In this document: positions 25,507 to 33,347 of the stretch, piece after piece
How positions within the stretch are numbered: position 1 is the stretch's first letter
How the letters are laid out: every line of letters starts with the position of its first letter
Source: JBCFAY01 sp038562375
Lineage (GTDB): Bacteria; Bacillota; Clostridia; Christensenellales; CAG-138
Assembly (NCBI GenBank): GCA_038562375.1
Contig: JBCFAY010000005.1
Location: 62,001-126,000, forward strand
Reading direction: 5' to 3'
DNA length: 64,000 bases
The notes under the pieces: model-generated
Seen by the model: only the letters and a program-made list of their open reading frames with translations
What the model was told of the DNA's origin: nothing
Database searches by the model: none
Program-made: the position numbers and the translations under genes

Positions 25507-25539
25507 CGGGGCGGCACATTTTGTGCCGCCCCGTTTTTT
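25507..25539 (+). terminator. Terminator of the dipeptidase gene
   Basis: CGGGGCGGCACA (25507-25518) pairs perfectly with TGTGCCGCCCCG (25522-25533), followed by TTTTTT. Confidence 0.9.
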
Positions 25540-25574
25540 CTCAATAGACAGGGTCGTCGGGCCCCGGGGGTCCG

Positions 25575-26399
25575 TCACATCCCTTCGCAGACGCGGCAAA
25601 ACGCAATATCCGCCAGCGCGTTCGCCGCGCGGGCGGCCTTTTCCTTTGTTTCGAACAAGCCGACGACCGCCGAGCCGGAACCCGTCATGCACGCGCCGAG
25701 CGCGCCCTCTTCGAGAAGGCGGCGCTTGTGTTCGCCGATCTCGGGGCAGCTTAGGGCGGCCGTGGGCTCGAGCGCGTTTTGCATGTTCGCGCCGATCGCC
25801 GCGAGGTCGCCGCGTTCGAGCGCCCGCTTCATCGCCCCGTGATCCGGGTGTAGGGCCGGGAGCCTCAGGCGCGAGAACAGCTCGCCCGTGCGGATGCCGC
25901 GTTCGCCCTTGGCGACGACGAACGCCATCGGCGGCGCAGGGAGCGGGGTCAGCTTTTCGCCGATCCCCTCTGCGAACGCGGTTCCTCCGAGAAGGCAAAA
26001 GGGTACGTCCGCGCCGATTTCACATCCGATCTCGAAAAGCGCGGCTTCATCCATCGCTCCGTAGAGGCGCTGCATCAAGGTCAGCACGGCGGCGGCGTCC
26101 GCGCTCGCCGCGCCGAGGCCCGCCTCGGCCGGGATGCCTTTTTTGATGCGGATGGATGCGCCGGGCACGCCCGCGCGCCGCGCGTACGCGCTCGCGGCAC
26201 GAAACGCGCTGTTGTCCGGCGGCAGCGGAACGTCGCAGTCGACAAACACGCCGTTGCGCTCCTCGAGATAGACCTCGTCGTTTAGATCGATCCGGCGCAT
26301 CACGCCCAATAGCTCATGGTAGCCGTCCGCCCGGCGGCCGAGCACGTCGAGTGACAGATTTACCTTTGCATAGGCATGTATAAATTGTAAGCCCGGCAT
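25575..26399 (-). CDS. ispE: 4-diphosphocytidyl-2-C-methyl-D-erythritol kinase
   Basis: GHMP-family kinase of the MEP isoprenoid pathway. The 274-residue protein starts at the Met before PGLQFIHAYAKVN; Lys12 in this AYAKVNLSLDVL segment is the conserved active-site lysine. The ATP loop is PAEAGLGAASADAAA at 90-104, and CEIGADVPFCLLGG follows. A 17-residue longer start is possible but not family-like. It is divergent from spoIIR. No other MEP genes are in the window. Confidence 0.93.
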   Translation of the reverse strand: MPGLQFIHAYAKVNLSLDVLGRRADGYHELLGVMRRIDLNDEVYLEERNGVFVDCDVPLPPDNSAFRAASAYARRAGVPGASIRIKKGIPAEAGLGAASADAAAVLTLMQRLYGAMDEAALFEIGCEIGADVPFCLLGGTAFAEGIGEKLTPLPAPPMAFVVAKGERGIRTGELFSRLRLPALHPDHGAMKRALERGDLAAIGANMQNALEPTAALSCPEIGEHKRRLLEEGALGACMTGSGSAVVGLFETKEKAARAANALADIAFCRVCEGM

Positions 26400-26501
26400 A
26401 GTTTCGCCCCTTATTGGAAAGAATAGCTTACAGTGGACGGCCGACCGCATCCGCGGGGCCGCTCGAATTCATTTTAACATGCTAAGGGGAGGCGATGCAA
26501 A

Positions 26502-27059
26502 ATGAAAACCAAAGTGCGCGCGCTGGCGTTGCTCATCGCCATATTGATCGTCACCGCGCTGTGCCTGGAAGCAAAAGCGCAGTCGATACTGCGGCTGCAT
26601 GTGATAGCCAACAGCGATTCGGCGACGGATCAGGCGATTAAGCTCGAGGTGCGCGACGCACTGCTCGCGGCGGAGGGCGGCGCGCTCAAAGACTGCGGGA
26701 GTGCACAGCAGGCGAAGCAAATCCTGCTTCAAAGCGGGGATAGGATGCTCGCCGCGGCGGAAGCCGTGCTCAAAAAGCATTCCGCGCCGTATGGCGTTCA
26801 ACTGATGATCGGCGAATTCGAGTTTCCGGAGAAAAGCTACGGCGCAAAGGTGTATCCGGCGGGCGAATATCAGGCGCTGCGCGTGATACTGGGCGCGGGC
26901 GAAGGCCAGAACTGGTGGTGCGTGATGTTCCCGCCGCTGTGCGTGATCGATTTGGACAAGGCGGATCGGGAGAAGCTTGAAAAATATAAGGGGAGCATTC
27001 GCTTCAAAAGCGTGATTCTTGAGCTCATCGAAAAATGGTTTGCTGGAGGAAAGGCATAA
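26502..27059 (+). CDS. spoIIR: Stage II sporulation protein R
   Basis: SpoIIR is made in the forespore and triggers processing of pro-sigma-E in the mother cell through SpoIIGA. The 185-residue protein has a signal-like membrane segment (7-24), then LRLHVIANSDSATDQAIK (about 30-47) and the C-terminal NWWCVMFPPLC block, all diagnostic. GGGGAGG lies before the ATG. Its TAA shares a base with the sleB ATG (TAATG). It is near ispE, whose 5' region holds GTATA and CATAGTTT blocks that could be a forespore-sigma promoter; this is only a suggestion. Confidence 0.93.
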   Translation: MKTKVRALALLIAILIVTALCLEAKAQSILRLHVIANSDSATDQAIKLEVRDALLAAEGGALKDCGSAQQAKQILLQSGDRMLAAAEAVLKKHSAPYGVQLMIGEFEFPEKSYGAKVYPAGEYQALRVILGAGEGQNWWCVMFPPLCVIDLDKADREKLEKYKGSIRFKSVILELIEKWFAGGKA

Positions 27060-27748
27060 TGGCAAAAAAGATCGCTTCATGGGTGCTGCTGGTACTGATC
27101 ATAAGCGCCGCACTGTTCCCGGCCATCGCGGGCGCGGCGTCGCTGCAGATCGGTTCGAAGGGCGACGACGTGGTAAAGCTTCAGACCAAGCTCAAGCGCT
27201 GGGGATTTTACCAGGGCGCAGTGGACGGCAAGTATGGCGCGGCGACCGCGGAGGCGGTCAAGTATTTTCAGCGCAAGAACGGGCTGACCCCGGACGGAGT
27301 CGTCGGGGAGGCGACCGCTAAGGCGCTCGGAATGGGTTCGACCGGCTCGTCGGGCTCCTCCGGTTCGTCGGGTTCGTCCGGTTCCGGGTCTAACGAGAGC
27401 AAGGACGTGTACCTGATCGCGGCGGCGGTGAACGGCGAAGCGCGCGGCGAGCCGTACAAAGGCCAGGTGGCTGTGGCGGCGGTCATACTCAACCGCGTCG
27501 ACAGCCCCGAGTTTCCCAATACCATCGCGGGCGTCGTATACCAGTCCGGCGCATTCGACGCGGTGGCGGACGGGCAGATCAACCTCGCGCCGAGCGAGTC
27601 GACGCTCAAGGCTGCGCGCGACGCGATGAACGGGTATGACCCGACCAACGGCTGCATCTATTACTATAATCCCGAGACGGCCACGAACAAGTGGATCCGG
27701 TCGCGGCCGATCATCATCACCATCGGCAAACATGTGTTCTGCAAGTAA
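27059..27748 (+). CDS. sleB: Spore cortex-lytic enzyme SleB
   Basis: A lytic transglycosylase that digests cortex peptidoglycan at germination. The 229-residue precursor has a signal peptide (1-26), a peptidoglycan-binding domain (about 33-88), an unusual Gly/Ser linker made of repeated GSS units (94-111) and the Hydrolase_2 domain with catalytic Glu127 in NGEARGE. The ATG shares a base with the spoIIR stop. SleB needs YpeB for stability; ypeB is next, 14 bases on. Confidence 0.93.
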   Translation: MAKKIASWVLLVLIISAALFPAIAGAASLQIGSKGDDVVKLQTKLKRWGFYQGAVDGKYGAATAEAVKYFQRKNGLTPDGVVGEATAKALGMGSTGSSGSSGSSGSSGSGSNESKDVYLIAAAVNGEARGEPYKGQVAVAAVILNRVDSPEFPNTIAGVVYQSGAFDAVADGQINLAPSESTLKAARDAMNGYDPTNGCIYYYNPETATNKWIRSRPIIITIGKHVFCK

Positions 27749-27762
27749 CGGGAGGCGATTGT

Positions 27763-29301
27763 ATGGATATGGATAACAAAAATATTCTGCACTCCGAGGA
27801 AGAGGAGCGCAGGAAAGAAAAAAGGGACAAAAGAAGGCGCATCCTCACCGGCATCGTGGTGCCGGTCGTGCTGGGGGCCGCGCTCATCGTCGTAAGCTTC
27901 TGGGGCGCGAGCCAGGCGAGCAAGGCCGACCAGTATCGCCTCAACACCGAGAATATGTATCGCCGCTGCTATTACGAGCTTGCGGACAACCTCTCGACGA
28001 TGCAGGTCACGCTCGAAAAGCTGATGGTCGTCAACTCGCCGCCGCAATACGTGGTGCTGCTGGACGATCTCTGGCGCGCGAGCGGCGCGAGCGAAGGGCT
28101 GATGAGCCAGATCCCTTCCTCCCATCCCGATACCAAGGAGCTGACCAGCTTTATCACGCAGGTCGGCGACTACGCCCACACCCTGACCAAGCAGGTTTTG
28201 GCGGGGCGCATGGTCGGCGAGGAGGATGTCGCAAAGCTGGAGGAGCTCCAGCAGGCGTGCGCGAAGATCTCGAAGGAGTTCCGCGATCGGATCGACAGCG
28301 GTAATCTGGCCTTGGAAGCGCTCACGGCCGACGGATATTATGCGAGCGAGGTCGGAACCGGCGACGCCGCGCAGAACGCGCCGACGGGCGAGCAGACGGG
28401 CGAGCAGACGGGGGCTCCGAGCCCCGGACAGGAAGGTCAATCCGGGAGCCCGCTGCCGAGCGCCGAGGGCCAGCAGAGCGACGAAGGCTCCGAATCCACG
28501 CAGGCGGGCGGCGAGGACGGAGAGAATAAATATCCCACGCTGATCTATGACGGCCCGTTCTCCGAGAGCACCCAAAAGGTCGAGCCTAAGGGCGTGACCG
28601 GCAAGGAGATCGACGGGAACAAGGCGCAGCAGATCGCGCAGGAGTTGCTTGGCGAGGGCGCGACCGTCCAGTCGGCGGGCGAGTCCAACGGAAACATCCC
28701 GACGTTCGAGTTCGCGGGCAAGTACAGCGACGGGCGCGAGGCCGACATCTCCATCACGAAGGTCGGCGGGTGCGTACTCAACTTCATGGCCTCGGCAACG
28801 GGCTCCGAGGAAGGCAAGGCGAGCAAGGAGCAAACCGAATCCTTCCGCAAAGCCGGGGATGAGTTCCTCAAAAAGCTCGGCTACAAGAACATGATTTCGA
28901 CCTATGCGCAGTTCTACGCGGGTGCGGCGGTCATCAATTTCGCGGCGAAGCAGGGGGACGTGATCCTCTACAGCGATCTTGTCAAGGTTTGGGTCGACCG
29001 CGCGACGGCGACCGTCATCGGCATTGACGCGCGCAACTACCTGATGAGCCATAGGGAGCGGCAGATCGATACCGACGTCGTCTCCAAGGAGGAGGCGCAG
29101 TCGATGGTCTCCTCGCGCATCAAGGTGGAATCGGTCGCGCTCGCGCTCATACCGATCACGGCGAAGACCGAGAAGCTCTGCTATGAGTTCAAGGGCACCT
29201 ACAAGGATACCTCCTACATCGTGTACGTCAACGCCAAGACGCTCGAGGAGGAACAGATCTTCAAGATCATCGATTCCGAGAACGGGCAGCTGGTGGTATA
29301 A
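27763..29301 (+). CDS. ypeB: Germination protein YpeB
   Basis: Membrane-bound partner of SleB in the spore. The 512-residue protein has a charged N-terminus, one membrane helix (about 28-47), a helical N-domain, and C-terminal PepSY-like repeats. It is longer than the usual 440-450 residues because of a low-complexity insert (about 200-255) rich in Gly, Gln, Glu and Ser with a GEQT duplication. The ATG at 27763 has GGGAGG; in-frame codons further up lie inside sleB. No terminator follows directly. Confidence 0.92.
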   Translation: MDMDNKNILHSEEEERRKEKRDKRRRILTGIVVPVVLGAALIVVSFWGASQASKADQYRLNTENMYRRCYYELADNLSTMQVTLEKLMVVNSPPQYVVLLDDLWRASGASEGLMSQIPSSHPDTKELTSFITQVGDYAHTLTKQVLAGRMVGEEDVAKLEELQQACAKISKEFRDRIDSGNLALEALTADGYYASEVGTGDAAQNAPTGEQTGEQTGAPSPGQEGQSGSPLPSAEGQQSDEGSESTQAGGEDGENKYPTLIYDGPFSESTQKVEPKGVTGKEIDGNKAQQIAQELLGEGATVQSAGESNGNIPTFEFAGKYSDGREADISITKVGGCVLNFMASATGSEEGKASKEQTESFRKAGDEFLKKLGYKNMISTYAQFYAGAAVINFAAKQGDVILYSDLVKVWVDRATATVIGIDARNYLMSHRERQIDTDVVSKEEAQSMVSSRIKVESVALALIPITAKTEKLCYEFKGTYKDTSYIVYVNAKTLEEEQIFKIIDSENGQLVV

Positions 29302-29392
29302 GGTTCTCCAGCGTCCGCCAGCGTTCGACGGCCGAATTCGCGGCCGGGGACGGTAAGGCGAGCGACAATCAATCGCCCTGCCAACGGAAAAT

Positions 29393-29430
29393 AAAAAGGC
29401 CCCGCGCCCGCTTTTGACGGCCGTGGGGCC
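29393..29430 (-). terminator. Terminator of the M28 peptidase gene
   Basis: GGCCCCGCG (from 29398) pairs with CCGTGGGGCC (to 29430). On the minus strand the hairpin is followed by TTTTTATTTT, so it ends the M28 peptidase transcript. Confidence 0.75.
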
Positions 29431-29494
29431 TAAAAACTGCCGCCGCGCGATTCGACGCGGATCGGCTTGGTTCCCCAAGGGCGGTTTTTACGGC

Positions 29495-30496
29495 TCAGCC
29501 GCCGTTCACAAGCGTTTTGGTGAGCGTAAGCGATAGCGAAAGCGCGAAGAGCAGCCTTTCCTTGCTCACGCGGTCGGGCGTATCGTTGGCCGTGTGGTAT
29601 TCGTCCAGCACCGTCATATGCGTGAGCAGCACGGAGGGGATGCCCGCATCCTCGAAAGGCGTGGCGTCGCTCATCATTACGCCGGGCGTGTCGAAGCCGA
29701 GGATCGTCCCGTTCTCCTTTGCCGCGGCGGAGATGCGCTCCCAAAAGCCGTAGGTAATCCCGAGGCTTTCGTAGTAGCCGAAGACCAGCAAGGCGTTTTT
29801 GGAGGAGAACATGTCGAGCGTTAAAACGCCGAGGATGCGCTCCTTCTCGGCATCCGTGAGCGAGGCGACGTAATCGCGCGAGCCGCGCGCCTGCCATTCC
29901 TCGGCAGAGAACGCGATAAAGCGCACCTCTACGGCCCGCCCTTCAAAAGCCGCCGCCTGGCGCGCGCATTCGAGCAGCACCGCGAGGCCCGCGGCGTTGT
30001 CCGTCGCGCCGGGACCCCATTCCACGGAGTCCGCGTGCGCGTTGAGTATGAGGATCGGCGCGTTTTCGGCTGCTGCGTCGCGTATGCCGATCACGTTGTG
30101 GGTGGAAAAAGCGTTTTCCCCCTCCTGCGTTACCTCCTGCGTCTGTACGCGATATCCGGCCGACGCGAAGACCGCCGCGGCGGTATCGAGCGCAAAGAGC
30201 TCGCCGGGGCTGCCCGCGAGGCGGTGCGTCTTGCAAAACGCCTCGATGTCCGCCGTCATGCGCTCTTCGGGCGTCTGCGGCCCGACCGTCGGCACGGGGG
30301 GCGTGGGCTGTGCGCTCCGTACGGGCTTGAGGGTATAAAGGGGCGCCGGGGAACTCCCCGATTCGGGGAGCTCGGCGCCATTTGAAGCGGAAGGCGCGGG
30401 CGTGGTTTCCAAGGAAGCCTCGGGCGCGCAGCCCGAAAGGCATAACATCAGGAGCGTCAACGTCAGCGCGATGGCGGGGAACAGCTCTCGTCGCAT
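29495..30496 (-). CDS. M28 family metallopeptidase lipoprotein
   Basis: A 333-residue secreted aminopeptidase-like enzyme. The signal peptide ends in LSGC, so Cys23 is probably lipid-modified and the protein is anchored on the outside of the membrane. A Pro/Ser/Thr-rich linker follows (25-75). Zinc-site motifs of M28: NAHADSVEWGPGATDNAAG, AEEWQARGS, LTLDMFSS and the late DEYHT. A minus-strand TGG-TATACT just upstream (reverse of 30526-30534) is a probable extended -10 promoter. Likely role: release of amino acids from peptides. Confidence 0.9.
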   Translation of the reverse strand: MRRELFPAIALTLTLLMLCLSGCAPEASLETTPAPSASNGAELPESGSSPAPLYTLKPVRSAQPTPPVPTVGPQTPEERMTADIEAFCKTHRLAGSPGELFALDTAAAVFASAGYRVQTQEVTQEGENAFSTHNVIGIRDAAAENAPILILNAHADSVEWGPGATDNAAGLAVLLECARQAAAFEGRAVEVRFIAFSAEEWQARGSRDYVASLTDAEKERILGVLTLDMFSSKNALLVFGYYESLGITYGFWERISAAAKENGTILGFDTPGVMMSDATPFEDAGIPSVLLTHMTVLDEYHTANDTPDRVSKERLLFALSLSLTLTKTLVNGG

Positions 30497-30683
30497 TCGG
30501 TCCTCCTCGTTGCGGCGTTTTGTTCAGTATACCATACCGATCCGAAGAAAAGCCAAAACGCGGATCAAAATGAGGAATCTGCTTTTTGGGGAGGCTTTAA
30601 AAAAATCGCCGCGTCCCGTTCCTTTGATCCCTGAAAAGCTCGGCAAAATGCGGCTCTGCGGCCTTTGCGCCGCTCCCGCGCGA

Positions 30684-30712
30684 TTGACAAGCGCACCGGC
30701 GAAAGATATAAT
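30684..30712 (+). promoter_or_regulatory. Consensus promoter of the alaS operon
   Basis: TTGACA (30684-30689), exactly 17 bases, TATAAT (30707-30712): full sigma-A consensus in both boxes. Only about 35 bases lie between the start point and alaS, so there is no T-box or other leader. Confidence 0.9.
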
Positions 30713-30754
30713 TTCCGTATCTGTCAAAAGCAATAGTAGGAAGGAATTTCGTGC

Positions 30755-32545
30755 ATGAGGACTCTCGATTCCCGCGAACTTCGCAAGCTTTATCTGGACT
30801 TTTTCCGCGAGAAGGGTCACGCCGTGATCCCAAGCGCGTCTTTGATCCCCGAAAACGATCCGACGGTGCTCTTTACCACCGCGGGAATGCATCCCCTTGT
30901 GCCGTACCTGATGGGCGCGAAGCATCCCGAGGGCAAGCGCCTCACGAACGTGCAAAAATGCGTGCGCACCGGCGATATCGACGAAGTGGGCGACGCTTCG
31001 CACTGCACGTTTTTTGAGATGCTGGGCAATTGGTCGCTCGGGGATTATTTTAAAAAGGAAGCGATCTCATATAGCTACGAGTTCCTCACGGGCGAACGCT
31101 GGCTCGGCATCGATCCCGATAAACTGTACTTTACCTGCTTTGCGGGCGACGCGGACGCCCCGCGGGACATGCTCGCCGCACAGTGCTGGATGGATCAGGG
31201 CGTCGAAGAATCGCATATCTTCTTTCTGGACAAGAAGCACAACTGGTGGGGCCCCGCCGGCGTGACCGGCCCCTGCGGCCCGGACACCGAGATGTTCTAC
31301 GATACCGGAAAGAGCGCGTGCTCGCCCGAGTGCAGCCCGGCCTGCTCGTGCGGCAAGTACCTTGAGATCTGGAACGACGTGTTCATGGAATACAACAAGC
31401 GCGCGGACGGCGCGTTCGAGCCGCTCGCGCAGAAGAACGTCGACACGGGCATGGGTCTTGACCGCACCGTGGCGACGCTCCAGGGCGTCGAGAGCGTGTA
31501 CGACACCGACGCGTTCGCGGGCATCCTCGCAGCGATCAGCGAGCTTTCCGGCAAAAACTACCGCGACGACGCGGATACGATCAAGGGTTTTCGCATCGTG
31601 GCCGACCATATCCGCTGCGCGACGTTCCTTTTGGGCGATCCGCGCGGGGTCACGCCCTCCAACGTCGATCAGGGATATATCCTTCGCAGGCTGATCCGCC
31701 GCGCGATCCGCTACGGCATGAAGCTCGGGTTCCCGGACAACAGCCTCAGCCGCGTGGCAGCCGCCGTCATCGACCAGTACGGCGATTATTACACGGAGCT
31801 CGTCGAGAACCGCGAGAAGATCCTCGCGGAACTCGAGCGGGAGGAGCAGCGCTTCCAGCAGGCGCTCAAGAACGGCCTAAGGGAATTCGAACGGCTGATG
31901 AAGACGTTCGAGGGCAATGTGATAGACGGCCCGACCGCGTTCCGCCTGTACGATACGTTCGGCTTCCCGGTGGAATTCACCGAGGAGATGGCGAAGGAGA
32001 ACGGCCTTTCCGTCGATATCGCGGGCTTTGAGGAAGCGTTCCGCGCGCACCAGGAGAAATCCCACGCCGGCGCGGAGCAGCGCTTCAAGGGCGGCCTCGC
32101 GGACACGTCCGAGCAGACCGCGAAGCTCCACACCGCCACGCACCTTTTGCAGGCGGCGCTCAGAAAAGCGCTCGGGGACGATTCGATCGCCCAGAAGGGC
32201 TCGAACATCACGGCGGAGCGCTTGAGGTTCGACTTCAGCTTCCCGCGCAAGCTTACGCCCGAGGAGCTTGAAAAGGTCGAGGCGCTCGTAAACGACGCGA
32301 TCGAGCGGGACATCCCCGTCGTCTGCGAGGAAATGACCGTGGAGGAGGCAAAGGGCAAGGGCGCGATCGGGTTGTTCGAGGCGAAGTACGGCGCGCGGGT
32401 CAAGGTCTATACGGTCGAGGGCGTCAGCATGGAGATGTGCGGCGGGCCGCACGCTTCGCATACGGGCGAACTCGGGCGGTTTACGATCAAAAAGGAAGAA
32501 GCGTCCAGCGCGGGCGTGAGGAGGATCAAGGCGGTATTGGAGTAA
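30755..32545 (+). CDS. alaS: Alanyl-tRNA synthetase, short form lacking the C-terminal domain
   Basis: Charges tRNA-Ala. The catalytic core (about 1-240), tRNA-recognition helices (about 240-430) and editing domain are present. The editing-site zinc ligands are His459 and His463 (HTATH) and Cys562 and His566 (CGGPH). The protein stops at residue 596, straight after the second-additional domain, whereas common bacterial AlaRS is about 870-880 residues and continues into a coiled coil and C-Ala domain. It is not a frameshift: the next gene starts 22 bases later with its own ribosome site and is unrelated. AGGAAGG precedes the ATG. It could be the only AlaRS or an extra copy; that cannot be told here. 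Confidence 0.93.
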   Translation: MRTLDSRELRKLYLDFFREKGHAVIPSASLIPENDPTVLFTTAGMHPLVPYLMGAKHPEGKRLTNVQKCVRTGDIDEVGDASHCTFFEMLGNWSLGDYFKKEAISYSYEFLTGERWLGIDPDKLYFTCFAGDADAPRDMLAAQCWMDQGVEESHIFFLDKKHNWWGPAGVTGPCGPDTEMFYDTGKSACSPECSPACSCGKYLEIWNDVFMEYNKRADGAFEPLAQKNVDTGMGLDRTVATLQGVESVYDTDAFAGILAAISELSGKNYRDDADTIKGFRIVADHIRCATFLLGDPRGVTPSNVDQGYILRRLIRRAIRYGMKLGFPDNSLSRVAAAVIDQYGDYYTELVENREKILAELEREEQRFQQALKNGLREFERLMKTFEGNVIDGPTAFRLYDTFGFPVEFTEEMAKENGLSVDIAGFEEAFRAHQEKSHAGAEQRFKGGLADTSEQTAKLHTATHLLQAALRKALGDDSIAQKGSNITAERLRFDFSFPRKLTPEELEKVEALVNDAIERDIPVVCEEMTVEEAKGKGAIGLFEAKYGARVKVYTVEGVSMEMCGGPHASHTGELGRFTIKKEEASSAGVRRIKAVLE

Positions 32546-32567
32546 AGCTTTTTGAATCGGAGGTCAT

Positions 32568-33320
32568 ATGGCAAAGGGAGACGATTATCTTGCATACGAT
32601 TGGAATATCGAGGGGCAGCGGGCGCGGTTCCTTGTGAACATGGCGGTAGAGCCGCACGCGCCGGATCCGTCCCTCCCGATCCTTTTGTACGTCAACTGCG
32701 CGTCGGGGGACTCTGAGCAAGGGCTTTTAAAGGCGTCGGAGCTTCACCGGATCGACCGGATCACGGATAAAATCGCCAAAAAGCTCAAACTCCTTTTCGT
32801 CGGCTCGATCGAGCTGCCGGAGCAAAAGCAGCTGTATTATTATGCGCCGGATACGGAATCCCTCGACCGGCTCGAGGCGTACGTCTCGCGCAAGCGCGGC
32901 CTGTTTTTGGCGGCGGACCTCGCCAAGGAGCCGAAGTGGACGACCTACTGGAACCTGCTGTACCCCGACGCCGCGAAATACCAGACCATACTCAACCGCG
33001 AGATCGCGGCGAGGCTTGAAAAAAACGGCGATTACAACGTCGCGGCGCGCCGCGTGAACTTCATGGTATATTTTCCCACGGAACAGCTTCGCATCAACTT
33101 CTCGGAGGAGGCGCGCCTGGGAGGATTCGCGGTGGGACTGCCGCGCTTTCGGCCCGAGCGCGAGTGCGCCTACGGCGTGGCGCTGCATAAGATCACGGCG
33201 CTCCTGCCCGAGCAGATCGACGAGGCGACGACCAAGATCATCCGCATGGCGGCGCGCTACGAGGGCGAGATGGAAGGATGGGACTGTCAGCCGATTTCAA
33301 GGAACAATCCGTTCCGCTAA
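32568..33320 (+). CDS. DUF695 plus RraB-like domain protein
   Basis: A 250-residue soluble protein. The N-terminal half resembles DUF695 (YDWNIEGQRARFLVNMA, about 10-26, then a LYVNC strand). The C-terminal half resembles the RraB family: WTTYWNLLYPD, then ILNREIAARLEKNGDYNVAARRVNF and a YFPTE strand (about 122-170). RraB of E. coli inhibits RNase E, but its role in Firmicutes is unknown. It lies between alaS and glnS on the same strand with 22- and 27-base gaps, so it is co-transcribed with tRNA synthetases. GGAGG precedes the ATG. Confidence 0.7.
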   Translation: MAKGDDYLAYDWNIEGQRARFLVNMAVEPHAPDPSLPILLYVNCASGDSEQGLLKASELHRIDRITDKIAKKLKLLFVGSIELPEQKQLYYYAPDTESLDRLEAYVSRKRGLFLAADLAKEPKWTTYWNLLYPDAAKYQTILNREIAARLEKNGDYNVAARRVNFMVYFPTEQLRINFSEEARLGGFAVGLPRFRPERECAYGVALHKITALLPEQIDEATTKIIRMAARYEGEMEGWDCQPISRNNPFR

Positions 33321-33347
33321 TAACGCTACACTTAAAGGAGCACCAGC

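Noticed and set aside
32500..32600. Frameshift or premature stop truncating alaS
   Set aside because: The sequence ends cleanly at the domain border and is followed within 22 bases by a separate gene with its own GGAGG; no remnants of a C-Ala domain appear in any frame downstream.
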